The notes beneath the pieces are model-generated. The model worked only from the letters and a program-made list of their open reading frames with translations. It was not told the origin of the DNA and did not search any database. Below are positions 14,876 through 22,091 of a stretch of DNA of 36,714 nucleotides, piece after piece. The first letter of the stretch is position 1. Each line of letters opens with the position of its first letter. The stretch is from an uncultured Eubacteriaceae bacterium (GTDB taxonomy: Bacteria; Bacillota; Clostridia; Eubacteriales; UBA1433). A program made the position numbers and the translations under genes. The DNA is taken from assembly GCA_937880125.1 (NCBI GenBank), contig CALFLU010000004.1:1-36714 (forward strand). Direction: 5' to 3'.

Positions 14876-15913
14876 ATGAACGAAATAAAACCCATCCAAC
14901 CGCAGTACGAAGAAATTCGCGCCAAATACAGCGCGGGAATGCCTATCCTCATTTTATCGCTGATATTGTTAATTGCCAGCGTGTGTGCCTTCATACTGGG
15001 CATTGTTTTCATTGAATCACGCAGCACAACCGCAGGCGGACTGCTGTTGGTTTTCAGCGTGATTGCATTTTTGCTCCCGCTTTTCCTTTTTGCGGGTCTT
15101 AAAATTTTAAAACCCAATGAAGCCCTGGTTCTGACCTTGTTCGGCAAATACTACGGCACGCTGAAAGGTCCGGGATTTTTCTTTGTATTTCCCTTTGCTG
15201 TTGCCTTTAACCCCGCCGCAACCACGACTCCTTCAACCATGCAACTCATGGAAATCACCACCGAAGAAAAAAAGCCCTCCCGTTCAAATATGAAAACGCC
15301 CGATAAAAAAATCTCTTTAAAAGCCCTGACCTTAAGCAACGAAAAACAAAAGATCAACGACGAGCTGGGCAATCCCATCATTATCGGTATCGTCGTCATT
15401 TGGCGGGTAATTAATACCGCAAAAGCAGTGTTTAACGTTGACAATTACAGAGAATATTTGTCGATTCAATGCGATTCGGCCCTGCGCGATGTGGTGCGCA
15501 CCTACCCTTATGATATTTCCAATCTTTCCAGCGAAAGCGATGACTTGAAAAACGAAAAATCTCTTCGCGGAAGCAGCCAGGAAGTCGCTCAAAAATTGAA
15601 AGAAGATATTCAATCCCGCGTGGATATTGCAGGCCTGGAAGTGCTCGAAGCCCGCATTACACACCTGGCCTATGCACCGGAAATTGCCGCAGCCATGCTG
15701 CAACGCCAGCAAGCTTCTGCCATTATCGATGCAAGACAAATGATTGTGGAAGGCGCTGTGGGCATGGTGGAAATGGCTTTGAACAAACTCAACGAAAACG
15801 AAATTGTCGTTTTGGACGAAGAGCGAAAAGCAGCCATGGTCAGCAACTTGCTTGTTGTGCTCTGCGGTAATAAGGACGCACAGCCCATTGTAAACAGCGG
15901 TTCCCTCTATTGA
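14876..15913 (+). CDS. SPFH/band-7 domain membrane protein (stomatin-like)
   Basis: A 345-residue protein. Two membrane helices (about residues 22-45 and 53-75) precede the SPFH domain, which begins LKPNEALVLTLFGKYYGTLKGPGFFFVFP and runs to about residue 290, including the VVIWRVINTAKAVFNVDNYREY core and YAPEIAAAMLQRQQASAIIDARQ. It is shorter than flotillin and lacks the long coiled coil. The family forms oligomeric membrane scaffolds. AAGGAGG lies before the ATG. A 55-residue DNA-binding-like protein gene follows 10 bases after the stop, a conserved-looking pair. It is unrelated in sequence to the flotillin at 5.0-6.5 kb beyond the SPFH fold. Confidence 0.9.
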   Translation: MNEIKPIQPQYEEIRAKYSAGMPILILSLILLIASVCAFILGIVFIESRSTTAGGLLLVFSVIAFLLPLFLFAGLKILKPNEALVLTLFGKYYGTLKGPGFFFVFPFAVAFNPAATTTPSTMQLMEITTEEKKPSRSNMKTPDKKISLKALTLSNEKQKINDELGNPIIIGIVVIWRVINTAKAVFNVDNYREYLSIQCDSALRDVVRTYPYDISNLSSESDDLKNEKSLRGSSQEVAQKLKEDIQSRVDIAGLEVLEARITHLAYAPEIAAAMLQRQQASAIIDARQMIVEGAVGMVEMALNKLNENEIVVLDEERKAAMVSNLLVVLCGNKDAQPIVNSGSLY

Positions 15914-15923
15914 GGTTAAATAG

Positions 15924-16091
15924 ATGACAACCCCTCAAGAAAAAGAAAAAAAGCAAGTTCTCTTGAGACTCTCACCCACACTCTGGAAAGAAATCGCATC
16001 CTGGGCAGAAGATGATTTTCGCTCGATCAACGGTCAAATTGAATATCTCTTGCATGAATGTGTAAAACAACGAAAAAAAACCAAGACATAA
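15924..16091 (+). CDS. Small Arc/ribbon-helix-helix-like protein, partner of the SPFH gene
   Basis: A 55-residue frame beginning MTTPQEKEKKQVLLRLSPTL and ending KQRKKTKT. The pattern QVLLRLSPTLWKEIASWAEDD followed by RSINGQIEYLLHECV is that of Arc-type ribbon-helix-helix proteins: a short strand, then two helices joined by a turn with Ser and Asn. Such proteins usually dimerise and bind DNA, although the small ones next to SPFH genes have no proven role that I know of. The start ATG is 10 bases after the SPFH stop with only a weak GAGGT-like site, so translation probably depends on the upstream gene. A bidirectional terminator follows. Confidence 0.72.
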   Translation: MTTPQEKEKKQVLLRLSPTLWKEIASWAEDDFRSINGQIEYLLHECVKQRKKTKT

Positions 16092-16117
16092 AAAAACCTC
16101 CCAAGGGAGGTTTTTTT
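16091..16117. terminator. Bidirectional terminator between the Arc-like and persulfide reductase genes
   Basis: An A-run, CCTCCC (16097-16102), a two-base loop, GGGAGG (16105-16110) and a T-run (16111-16117). It serves the convergent genes on both strands. Confidence 0.88.
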
Positions 16118-16146
16118 GTGTCTTATCTTCTCTTTTCATTCACTGA

Positions 16147-18663
16147 CTAAATGAACAAGTTTACGTTGGATTCTTCGGCATCGCCCAAGTAGGTGCCCAC
16201 ACCGGCATACTCAATACCGTCAATCAATTCTTCTTTCGTAATACCCATCACGTCCATAGACATTGTGCAGGCAATGAGTTTTACACCGTTTTCTTTTGCG
16301 CTGTTCATCAATGCCTCCAGGGAGTCCACATTTTTATCTCGCATTACCTTTTTCATCATTGAGGTGCCCATGCCCCCCATGTTCATCTTGGAAATTTTGA
16401 GTTTGTCTACTCCGCGCGGCATCATTTTTCCGAACATACTCGAAATAAAGGATTTTTTCACATTTTGTTTTTCCGGTTTTCTAAGAACGTTCAATCCCCA
16501 GAAAGTGAAAAACATTGTCACTTCTCTGCCCATGGCTGCTGCGCCGTTTGCAATGATGAACGAAGCCATGACTTTGTCCATATCTCCGCTGAATACAATG
16601 ATGGTCTTGCCCTGCGGCAGAGTGGCTTGTTCTTTGGGCGCCGCCACTGTCTGCTGCGCCTGAGGTGTAGCATCCGTGCCCTTGCGAATATAGGCGATGA
16701 TTTGGTTTTTGTCTCTTTCCACCTTCAAAAGCGTATTGCCCGTTCTCTTGCTCCACGCCTCCACATCTCGCCCGAAACCAAAGTCTGTTGCCGTTACCTT
16801 CAACACTTCACCCTTAGCCATATCCTTCATTGTGCTGTAAACTTTCATCAAGGGTCCGGGGCATTGCATGCCGCTGCAGTCAGCAGAAATATCTACCTTA
16901 TTTGTCCAGTTTTCAGCTTGATTTTCTTTTGTTTTTTCTTCTTGGATCATCACTTCTTTCCCCTCTTCTCCGGAAAAACTCGAATAATTTTGCGACTCAT
17001 AAAAGCTCACTCCCCCGGGATATATTTTTACATTTTTAAATCCTTTTTGCATCAATACCCGTAGCGCGCTGTAAGCCCTGATGCCTGCGGGGCAAAATAC
17101 GATTGTCAGCTTGCTGGGATCCAACTCCGTATAGCGTTTGCGCAATTGTGAAAGCGGAATGGCGATATCACTCGCAAATTCTTTTACCATACGCTCCTCA
17201 TCTTCGCGAATGTCCAACACCACGGCATCTTCACTGCCGATATAGTTGCCCTTTGCATCGATTTCGTTGTAACCCACAAAGCTCACAAGACCTTTTAACA
17301 CATTGTCCGCCACAAATCCCAACATGTTTACCGGATCTTTTGCCGAAGAATACGGCGGCGCATAGGCCAGTTCCAAATCCATCAGCGAAGCAACATTTCC
17401 GCCCAGGCGAATGGTGGTGGCAATGGTGTCAATGCGCTTGTCAACACCGTCTTGACCCACAATTTGCGCACCGAAAATTTTGCCGTCTTTATCAAAAATC
17501 AATTTTAAATGCATCACGGTGGCGCCGGGATAATAGCCGCCATGAGATTTTTGGCTGATTAGCGCCGTATAATAATCTTCTTTATATTTTTTGCCTGATC
17601 GTTGAAGGGTTTTTTCGTTAAGGCCCGTCGAGGCAACCGTTAAGTCAAAGACCTGCGCAACAGATGTGCCCTGGGTACCGCGATATATTTCCAACACACC
17701 ATCCTTACTTGCAATGTTGTTGGCACAAATACGCGCTTGCTTGTTGGCAGGTCCCCCCAAAGGAATCATTGCTCTGCCTTTGGTGATAAATTCTTCAATT
17801 TCGACAATATCCCCTACCGCATAAATATTTTCGTCGGAGGTTTTTAAATAATCGTCAACCACCACACCACCACGCTCGTTCAGCGTCAAATTTGCGTTTT
17901 TCGCCAACTCACTGTTGGGTCGAACCCCAATGGACAAAATAACCATATCCGTCTCAATGATCTCTCCGCTTTGAAGATGTATCAAAATGGCATCTGCGGT
18001 TTTTTCGAATTTTTTGACCCCGTCTCCCAATTTCAATATCACACCGTTAAAGGCCATGTTTTCTTGCACCAACTGTGCCATTTCATAGTCCATGGGTGCC
18101 ATCACCTGATTGAGCATCTCCACCACGGTTACTTCAAGTCCTGCCAGGTGCAAGTTTTCACTCATCTCCAAGCCGATAAATCCGCCGCCGATAACCGCTG
18201 CTCTTTTCGGGTTTTTATGCTCAATATGCGCTTTGATTCGATCCACATCCGGCACGTTCCACAACGTATAAATCCCTTCCGAGTCAATGCCTTCAATGGG
18301 CGGCTTAATGGGCGAAGAGCCCGTTGCCAGCACCAACACGTCATAGCTTTCATCATAGCTTTCGTTGGTTTGCAGGTTTTTTACGGTCACTTTTTTATTT
18401 TCTCTGTCTATGGATACCACTTCGTTTTCAACGCGCACATCGATATTAAAGTGCCCGTTGATCTTTTGCGGTGTTTGCACAAGCAATGCTTGCCTGTCTT
18501 TGATGACATCTCCGACATAATAGGGCAAACCGCAGTTTGCATAAGAAATATACTTGCCGCGCTCAAACAAAATTATCTCTGCGTCTTCGTCCAATCTTCT
18601 CAACCTGGTTGCTGCCGAAGCACCGCCGGCAACGCCTCCGACGATTAATACTTTTTTACTCAT
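16147..18663 (-). CDS. CoA-disulfide/persulfide reductase fused to rhodanese, TusA and DsrE domains
   Basis: An 838-residue, four-domain sulfur-transfer enzyme. Residues 1 to about 450 form an FAD/NAD(P)H disulfide reductase with the nucleotide motif VGGVAGGASAA and the single active Cys C44 in YANCGLPYY, as in CoA-disulfide reductase and NADH-dependent persulfide reductase. About 465-565 is a rhodanese with a Cys in IVFCPAGIRAYSA. About 592-665 is a TusA/SirA domain with the CPGP motif. About 683-838 is a DsrE/DsrE2-type domain with FSGDMDKVMASF and CTMSMDVMG. I start at the ATG at 18663, which overlaps the arsR stop as ATGA; a longer frame upstream would run through arsR. It probably reduces or relays protein and CoA persulfides in the cytoplasm. 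Confidence 0.93.
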   Translation of the reverse strand: MSKKVLIVGGVAGGASAATRLRRLDEDAEIILFERGKYISYANCGLPYYVGDVIKDRQALLVQTPQKINGHFNIDVRVENEVVSIDRENKKVTVKNLQTNESYDESYDVLVLATGSSPIKPPIEGIDSEGIYTLWNVPDVDRIKAHIEHKNPKRAAVIGGGFIGLEMSENLHLAGLEVTVVEMLNQVMAPMDYEMAQLVQENMAFNGVILKLGDGVKKFEKTADAILIHLQSGEIIETDMVILSIGVRPNSELAKNANLTLNERGGVVVDDYLKTSDENIYAVGDIVEIEEFITKGRAMIPLGGPANKQARICANNIASKDGVLEIYRGTQGTSVAQVFDLTVASTGLNEKTLQRSGKKYKEDYYTALISQKSHGGYYPGATVMHLKLIFDKDGKIFGAQIVGQDGVDKRIDTIATTIRLGGNVASLMDLELAYAPPYSSAKDPVNMLGFVADNVLKGLVSFVGYNEIDAKGNYIGSEDAVVLDIREDEERMVKEFASDIAIPLSQLRKRYTELDPSKLTIVFCPAGIRAYSALRVLMQKGFKNVKIYPGGVSFYESQNYSSFSGEEGKEVMIQEEKTKENQAENWTNKVDISADCSGMQCPGPLMKVYSTMKDMAKGEVLKVTATDFGFGRDVEAWSKRTGNTLLKVERDKNQIIAYIRKGTDATPQAQQTVAAPKEQATLPQGKTIIVFSGDMDKVMASFIIANGAAAMGREVTMFFTFWGLNVLRKPEKQNVKKSFISSMFGKMMPRGVDKLKISKMNMGGMGTSMMKKVMRDKNVDSLEALMNSAKENGVKLIACTMSMDVMGITKEELIDGIEYAGVGTYLGDAEESNVNLFI

Positions 18664-18980
18664 TGGTTTTCTCCTTTGCATCGGACATTTTCTAAAATTA
18701 CTTGCAGCGTCTTGATCAATTCTTCGCTGGAAATGCTGTAAAATATTTCTGTTCCCTCTCGTCTGCCTGTGATGATGCCCGCCATTTTCAGCTTTGCAAG
18801 ATGCTGCGAAATCGTAGACTGAGAAACGTCGATGCAGCACTGCATATTTGTTACGTTGCTGTTTTTTTCTCTCAACAAAAGCGCCAATATGCACAGTCTG
18901 ACGGGGTGTGATATGGTTTTAAAAAATTCTGCTTTTTCGGTCAATTGCTTTTTCATTTTAATTTTTTCTGCCGCTTCCAA
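18660..18980 (-). CDS. ArsR-family transcriptional regulator, candidate persulfide sensor
   Basis: A 106-residue winged-helix protein of ArsR type: KTISHPVRLCILALLL, then the recognition region DVSQSTISQHLAKLKMAGIITGRREGTEIFYSI. The four cysteines are C30 in helix 2, the pair C48-C49 before the recognition helix, and C101 near the C-terminus. C30 and C101 sit roughly where BigR/SqrR-type persulfide sensors have their reactive pair, but I infer this only from position and context. The start is TTG, with GGAGG five bases before it; an internal ATG at residue 9 is an alternative. Its stop overlaps the start of the persulfide reductase gene by four bases. It is divergent from the cstB-like gene. 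Confidence 0.88.
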   Translation of the reverse strand: MEAAEKIKMKKQLTEKAEFFKTISHPVRLCILALLLREKNSNVTNMQCCIDVSQSTISQHLAKLKMAGIITGRREGTEIFYSISSEELIKTLQVILENVRCKGENQ

Positions 18981-18999
18981 ACCAACCTCCGTAATGTTA

Positions 19000-19019
19000 A
19001 TATTATTATATGCTAATAT
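19000..19019. promoter_or_regulatory. Candidate ArsR-family operator, copy 2
   Basis: ATATTATTATATGCTAATAT on the plus strand, differing at only 2 of 20 positions from 9516-9535 upstream of the ferredoxin-ccdA-tlpA operon. It lies between the -10 and the TTG start of arsR, which fits autorepression. Confidence 0.6.
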
Positions 19020-19044
19020 TATGATAATCTAATGAATATGTCAA
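19016..19044 (-). promoter_or_regulatory. Promoter of the arsR-persulfide reductase operon
   Basis: On the minus strand TTGACA (19044-19039), 17 bases, TAATAT (19021-19016). The -10 touches the candidate operator at 19000-19019. Confidence 0.6.
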
Positions 19045-19091
19045 GCTTTTTGTCGCTTTTTTCGGCAACGCCCCTGCGTACTATAAAAAGC

Positions 19092-19120
19092 TGGAAAAAT
19101 CTCCCTCTATTTAGTATAAT
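19092..19120 (+). promoter_or_regulatory. Promoter of the cstB-like gene
   Basis: TGGAAA (19092-19097), a 17-base spacer and a perfect TATAAT (19115-19120). It lies about 70 bases from the arsR operator, so direct control by that site is uncertain. Confidence 0.5.
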
Positions 19121-19154
19121 AATTTGTAACAATACGAAGCTTTGAGGTGACGTT

Positions 19155-20531
19155 ATGGAAATCAAACAAATATACACACCCGGTCTGGCACAACTTTCCT
19201 ATGTTGTTGGGGGACAAAATTCTTGTTTTGTCATTGACCCCGTCAGAAATGTCGAACAATATATCCAAATTGCCGACTCGCTCAATCTGCCCATTACCGC
19301 AATATTCGAAACGCATTTGCACGCAGATTTTGTCTCCGGCCATATTGAGCTTTCAGAGCGAACCGGTGCTCCGATTTATATTTCCAAGGCCGCAAAAGCA
19401 AAATATCCCCACAAGGCGCTTGACGACGGCGAAGAAATAAAGCTCGATAAATATAACATCAAACTAATCAACACACCGGGGCATACACCGGAAAGCTCCA
19501 TTTTTGTCTTTTCCGATACCCTGCGCGGCGCTGATCCCATTGTCGTATTCAGCGGAGATGCACTCTTTGTCGGCGACGTGGGCCGCCCCGACTTGTTTCC
19601 CGATATCAAAGAACAGCTTGCAGCCGATCTCTACGAAAGCCTGCGCATCATCGAAAACATCGGTGACAATCTCGAGGTATATCCTGCCCATGGTGCGGGT
19701 TCCTTTTGCGGCAAACGGCTTTCCAGCAAACTCATGTCTACCATAGGCACGGAACGAATGTACAACGAACCGATGAATACCCATCCCAAAGATGTTTTTA
19801 TCGAAAAGCTGCTCGAGGGCATGCCCGCAGCTCCCGATCACTTCAGCCGATGTTCTGAAATCAATCAACATGGTCCGCTGCCCGTCTCTTCTTTACCGAA
19901 AGTCAAAGCACTTTCACCCGAAGAGTTTGAACAGCTGGTAGAGCAAGGCCATATGGTCGTTGACACGCGAGATTTTCATCGTTTTGCCTCAGCACACATT
20001 CCAAATGCCTATGCCATCAGCATGAAGGGCAACTTCCCCACCTATGCCGGTTGGATTTTGCCGCCGCAACAACCGATTCTCTTGGTGTGTGAGGATAAAA
20101 ACGAACTGGACGCCGCCGTCAAAGGTCTGCACAATGTCGGGCTTGATAAAATCGCCGGCTATTTAAAAAAAGGCATTAATGCCTGGATCGACAGCACACG
20201 TGCCGTCTCTCACTACGAAAACATTACGGTTCATGAACTAAAATCCCTCTTGGAAGAAGGCAAAATTGCCCTTGTGGATACACGCAACCAAGAAGAATAC
20301 GACGCGGCACACATCAAAGATGCTATTTTGATTCCGGCACACGAAATGCGCACGCACTATGACGAGTTAAAAGACGAGTCTCGCCCCATAGCCTTTATAT
20401 GCAGCAGCGGAAACCGTTCACTGACTGCGCTGAGTCTCTTTTTGCAACACGTCAAAGACAAGCAGATATATAATGTCCTTGGCGCGATGCCGGCATGGTT
20501 AGCCATGAAATATCCCGTCGAAAAAGCATAG
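19155..20531 (+). CDS. cstB: Persulfide dioxygenase-rhodanese protein (CstB-like)
   Basis: A 458-residue protein. The N-terminal metallo-beta-lactamase fold (1 to about 240) has ETHLHADF (H54, H56, D58), NTPGH (H110), SGD (D135) and YPAHGAGSFCG (H179, C185); H54, H110 and D135 match the iron ligands of ETHE1-type persulfide dioxygenases. The middle domain (about 255-350) is rhodanese-like with C312 in an atypical loop. The C-terminal rhodanese (about 355-455) has a full active loop, ICSSGNRS (C416). This order is that of CstB, which turns persulfides into thiosulfate. It is divergent from arsR and the persulfide reductase. The start has TGAGGTG before the ATG, and a strong hairpin follows the stop. 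Confidence 0.9.
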   Translation: MEIKQIYTPGLAQLSYVVGGQNSCFVIDPVRNVEQYIQIADSLNLPITAIFETHLHADFVSGHIELSERTGAPIYISKAAKAKYPHKALDDGEEIKLDKYNIKLINTPGHTPESSIFVFSDTLRGADPIVVFSGDALFVGDVGRPDLFPDIKEQLAADLYESLRIIENIGDNLEVYPAHGAGSFCGKRLSSKLMSTIGTERMYNEPMNTHPKDVFIEKLLEGMPAAPDHFSRCSEINQHGPLPVSSLPKVKALSPEEFEQLVEQGHMVVDTRDFHRFASAHIPNAYAISMKGNFPTYAGWILPPQQPILLVCEDKNELDAAVKGLHNVGLDKIAGYLKKGINAWIDSTRAVSHYENITVHELKSLLEEGKIALVDTRNQEEYDAAHIKDAILIPAHEMRTHYDELKDESRPIAFICSSGNRSLTALSLFLQHVKDKQIYNVLGAMPAWLAMKYPVEKA

Positions 20532-20553
20532 TGGTTTTATTGTCTGATTATAT

Positions 20554-20590
20554 AAAATCCTGTATATTCAATATACAGGATTTTCCATAT
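20554..20590 (+). terminator. Terminator after the cstB-like gene
   Basis: AAAATCCTGTATATT (20554-20568) pairs perfectly with AATATACAGGATTTT (20570-20584), followed by a short T-containing stretch. Confidence 0.8.
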
Positions 20591-20597
20591 TTGTCCA

Positions 20598-20626
20598 TTG
20601 CACTCACCGACGGTTTTTTGTATAAT
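20598..20626 (+). promoter_or_regulatory. Promoter of the second ccdA-like gene
   Basis: TTGCAC (20598-20603), a 17-base spacer and TATAAT (20621-20626). Confidence 0.7.
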
Positions 20627-20675
20627 AAGACAAGCTTTTTGACCTTAATAATAAAATGTATTTGGAGCTGTAACC

Positions 20676-21434
20676 GTGATTGAAAACTGGCTGTCTTCCC
20701 TTCCGCAATTAATCGAAAACTCTCTTTGGCTTGCCCCTGTCTTTGCGGTAATTGCCGGGCTTCTCTCGGCCTTAACGCCGTGTTCTTTGGCGAGCATACC
20801 GCTCATTATCGGCTACATCGGCAGCTCTGCGACCCACGATTCCAAAAAAGCGCTGCGCCTGTCTTTTGTTTTTGCCCTTGGCATGGCCGTCGTCTATGTG
20901 ACACTGGGTGTGTTGGCATCCCTTTTGGGTAAATGGATCGAGGTTCCTTTAAATATTGCCAATATTATTTTAGCCCTGTTGCTCATTGTTATGTCGCTCC
21001 AAATATTGGATATTTTCACGATTATCCCCACGTTGGAGTGGAACAAGAAAATTACGAAAAAGGGCTTTGCCGGCGCCTTTCTAACCGGCACTGTGGGCGG
21101 ACTGTTTTCTTCTCATTGCGCCATTCCCGTTCTGGTTGTGCTGCTGGGCCTCATTGCCCGCAGAGGCAATCTCTTGTTGGGATTTATTCTTTCCCTTCTC
21201 TTTGCCGCTGCCCACAGCATACCGGTGCTTTTGGCGGGCACCTCCACAGGATTTATAAAAAAACGAACGCTTAATCCCAACTATGGCCGTTACAGCAAAA
21301 CAGTCAAATATATCCTGGCAGGTTTAATTTTGCTCATTGCCCTGTATTTGCTCTACAGCGGAATCTTTACCCATCACACGCACGAACAAGCCCATTTCTA
21401 CTCCATCCCTTTTGCCGCTGAGCATTTAGGGTAG
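20676..21434 (+). CDS. CcdA/DsbD-like membrane protein, second copy
   Basis: A 252-residue protein with about six helices and a His-rich periplasmic-side tail (THHTHEQAHF). The family cysteines are C36 in SALTPCSLASIPLIIGYIG and C148 in SSHCAIPVLVVLLG; the second is SHC rather than the usual TPC. It presumably shuttles thiol reducing power across the membrane as CcdA does. The start is GTG with GGAG eight bases before it. It has its own promoter just behind the cstB-like gene and is followed by small membrane-protein reading frames. It is distinct in sequence from the ccdA at 8.6-9.2 kb, so the two probably serve different partners. Confidence 0.85.
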   Translation: MIENWLSSLPQLIENSLWLAPVFAVIAGLLSALTPCSLASIPLIIGYIGSSATHDSKKALRLSFVFALGMAVVYVTLGVLASLLGKWIEVPLNIANIILALLLIVMSLQILDIFTIIPTLEWNKKITKKGFAGAFLTGTVGGLFSSHCAIPVLVVLLGLIARRGNLLLGFILSLLFAAAHSIPVLLAGTSTGFIKKRTLNPNYGRYSKTVKYILAGLILLIALYLLYSGIFTHHTHEQAHFYSIPFAAEHLG

Positions 21435-21450
21435 CAAAGAAAGGATTTCT

Positions 21451-21507
21451 ATGATACATATCACTGCACCTGACAAAATCGGCAACAAAGGTTTATTTGC
21501 GCCATGA
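21451..21507 (+). CDS. Possible 18-codon leader peptide
   Basis: A frame of 18 codons, MIHITAPDKIGNKGLFAP, begins at an ATG with AAAGAAAGG upstream, 16 bases behind the ccdA-like stop. Its TGA overlaps the ATG at 21504 (ATGA). I do not recognise the peptide. It may couple translation to the following frame, or be chance. Confidence 0.35.
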   Translation: MIHITAPDKIGNKGLFAP

Positions 21508-21590
21508 CCCTTCTATTATTTGTCGCCATTATCCTTGTTGCACTGTTTGTTTTAATATTACTTTTGTTTTTATCGAAAGGAGAATCCACA

Positions 21591-21938
21591 ATGTCAAAGT
21601 TTCGAAATGTTTATCTCTACCTTGTCAGTTTTGTATCATTAATGATGATTTTAATCGGTGTTATCGTAACCGTTCAAAACTTAATGGATGTTGCCTTCCC
21701 CACCTACTACAATTATGCACCCATCGAAAAAGATACGCAAATGACCCCCGAAGAGATAGCAAATTACGAAGCCAATCAACTTTTGGCAAAAGAGAATTAT
21801 CTTGTGACCAACAAAAAAAATGTCGCCAAATCCCTTATTGTCGTTGTTGTCGCTCTGCCGGTATTTTTATACCATTGGAAAAAAGTGCAGCTTGAACGCT
21901 CCGAACTGCTCGAGCATAAAAAACCCTCTGACAGTTGA
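21591..21938 (+). CDS. Small membrane protein, possibly DUF5671-like
   Basis: A 115-residue protein beginning MSKFRNVYLYLVSFVSLMMI, with membrane helices at about residues 10-35 and 78-95 and a charged middle rich in Glu and Asn. I choose the ATG at 21591 because AAAGGAG sits eight bases before it. The frame stays open back to an ATG at 21504, which would add a very hydrophobic 29-residue helix but has no good ribosome binding site. The LYLVSFVSLMM helix resembles DUF5671-type proteins, a tentative match from memory. It lies in the ccdA-like transcription unit. Confidence 0.65.
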   Translation: MSKFRNVYLYLVSFVSLMMILIGVIVTVQNLMDVAFPTYYNYAPIEKDTQMTPEEIANYEANQLLAKENYLVTNKKNVAKSLIVVVVALPVFLYHWKKVQLERSELLEHKKPSDS

Positions 21939-22027
21939 CATATGACACCATTTTTAGACAAACAGCCGTTTTTGATTCCTGTCTCTTCGCTTATGCGTCC
22001 AAAACGGCACCAATGCTTTTTTCGCCC

Positions 22028-22056
22028 TTGCCAGCGGGCATGGAGTCAAGTATAAT
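22028..22056 (+). promoter_or_regulatory. Promoter of the DUF2156/GNAT pair
   Basis: TTGCCA (22028-22033), a 17-base spacer and TATAAT (22051-22056); the gene starts at 22092. Confidence 0.7.
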
Positions 22057-22091
22057 AACTGCGTACAAACAAATACCACATCGAGGTTTTT

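Noticed and set aside
17971..18648. A 225-codon plus-strand frame
   Set aside because: It is antisense to the flavin domain of the persulfide reductase, and no promoter or ribosome binding site precedes it.
18664..18894. N-terminal extension of the persulfide reductase frame
   Set aside because: It overlaps the arsR gene in another frame; the Rossmann motif starts right after the ATG at 18663, which is coupled to the arsR stop.
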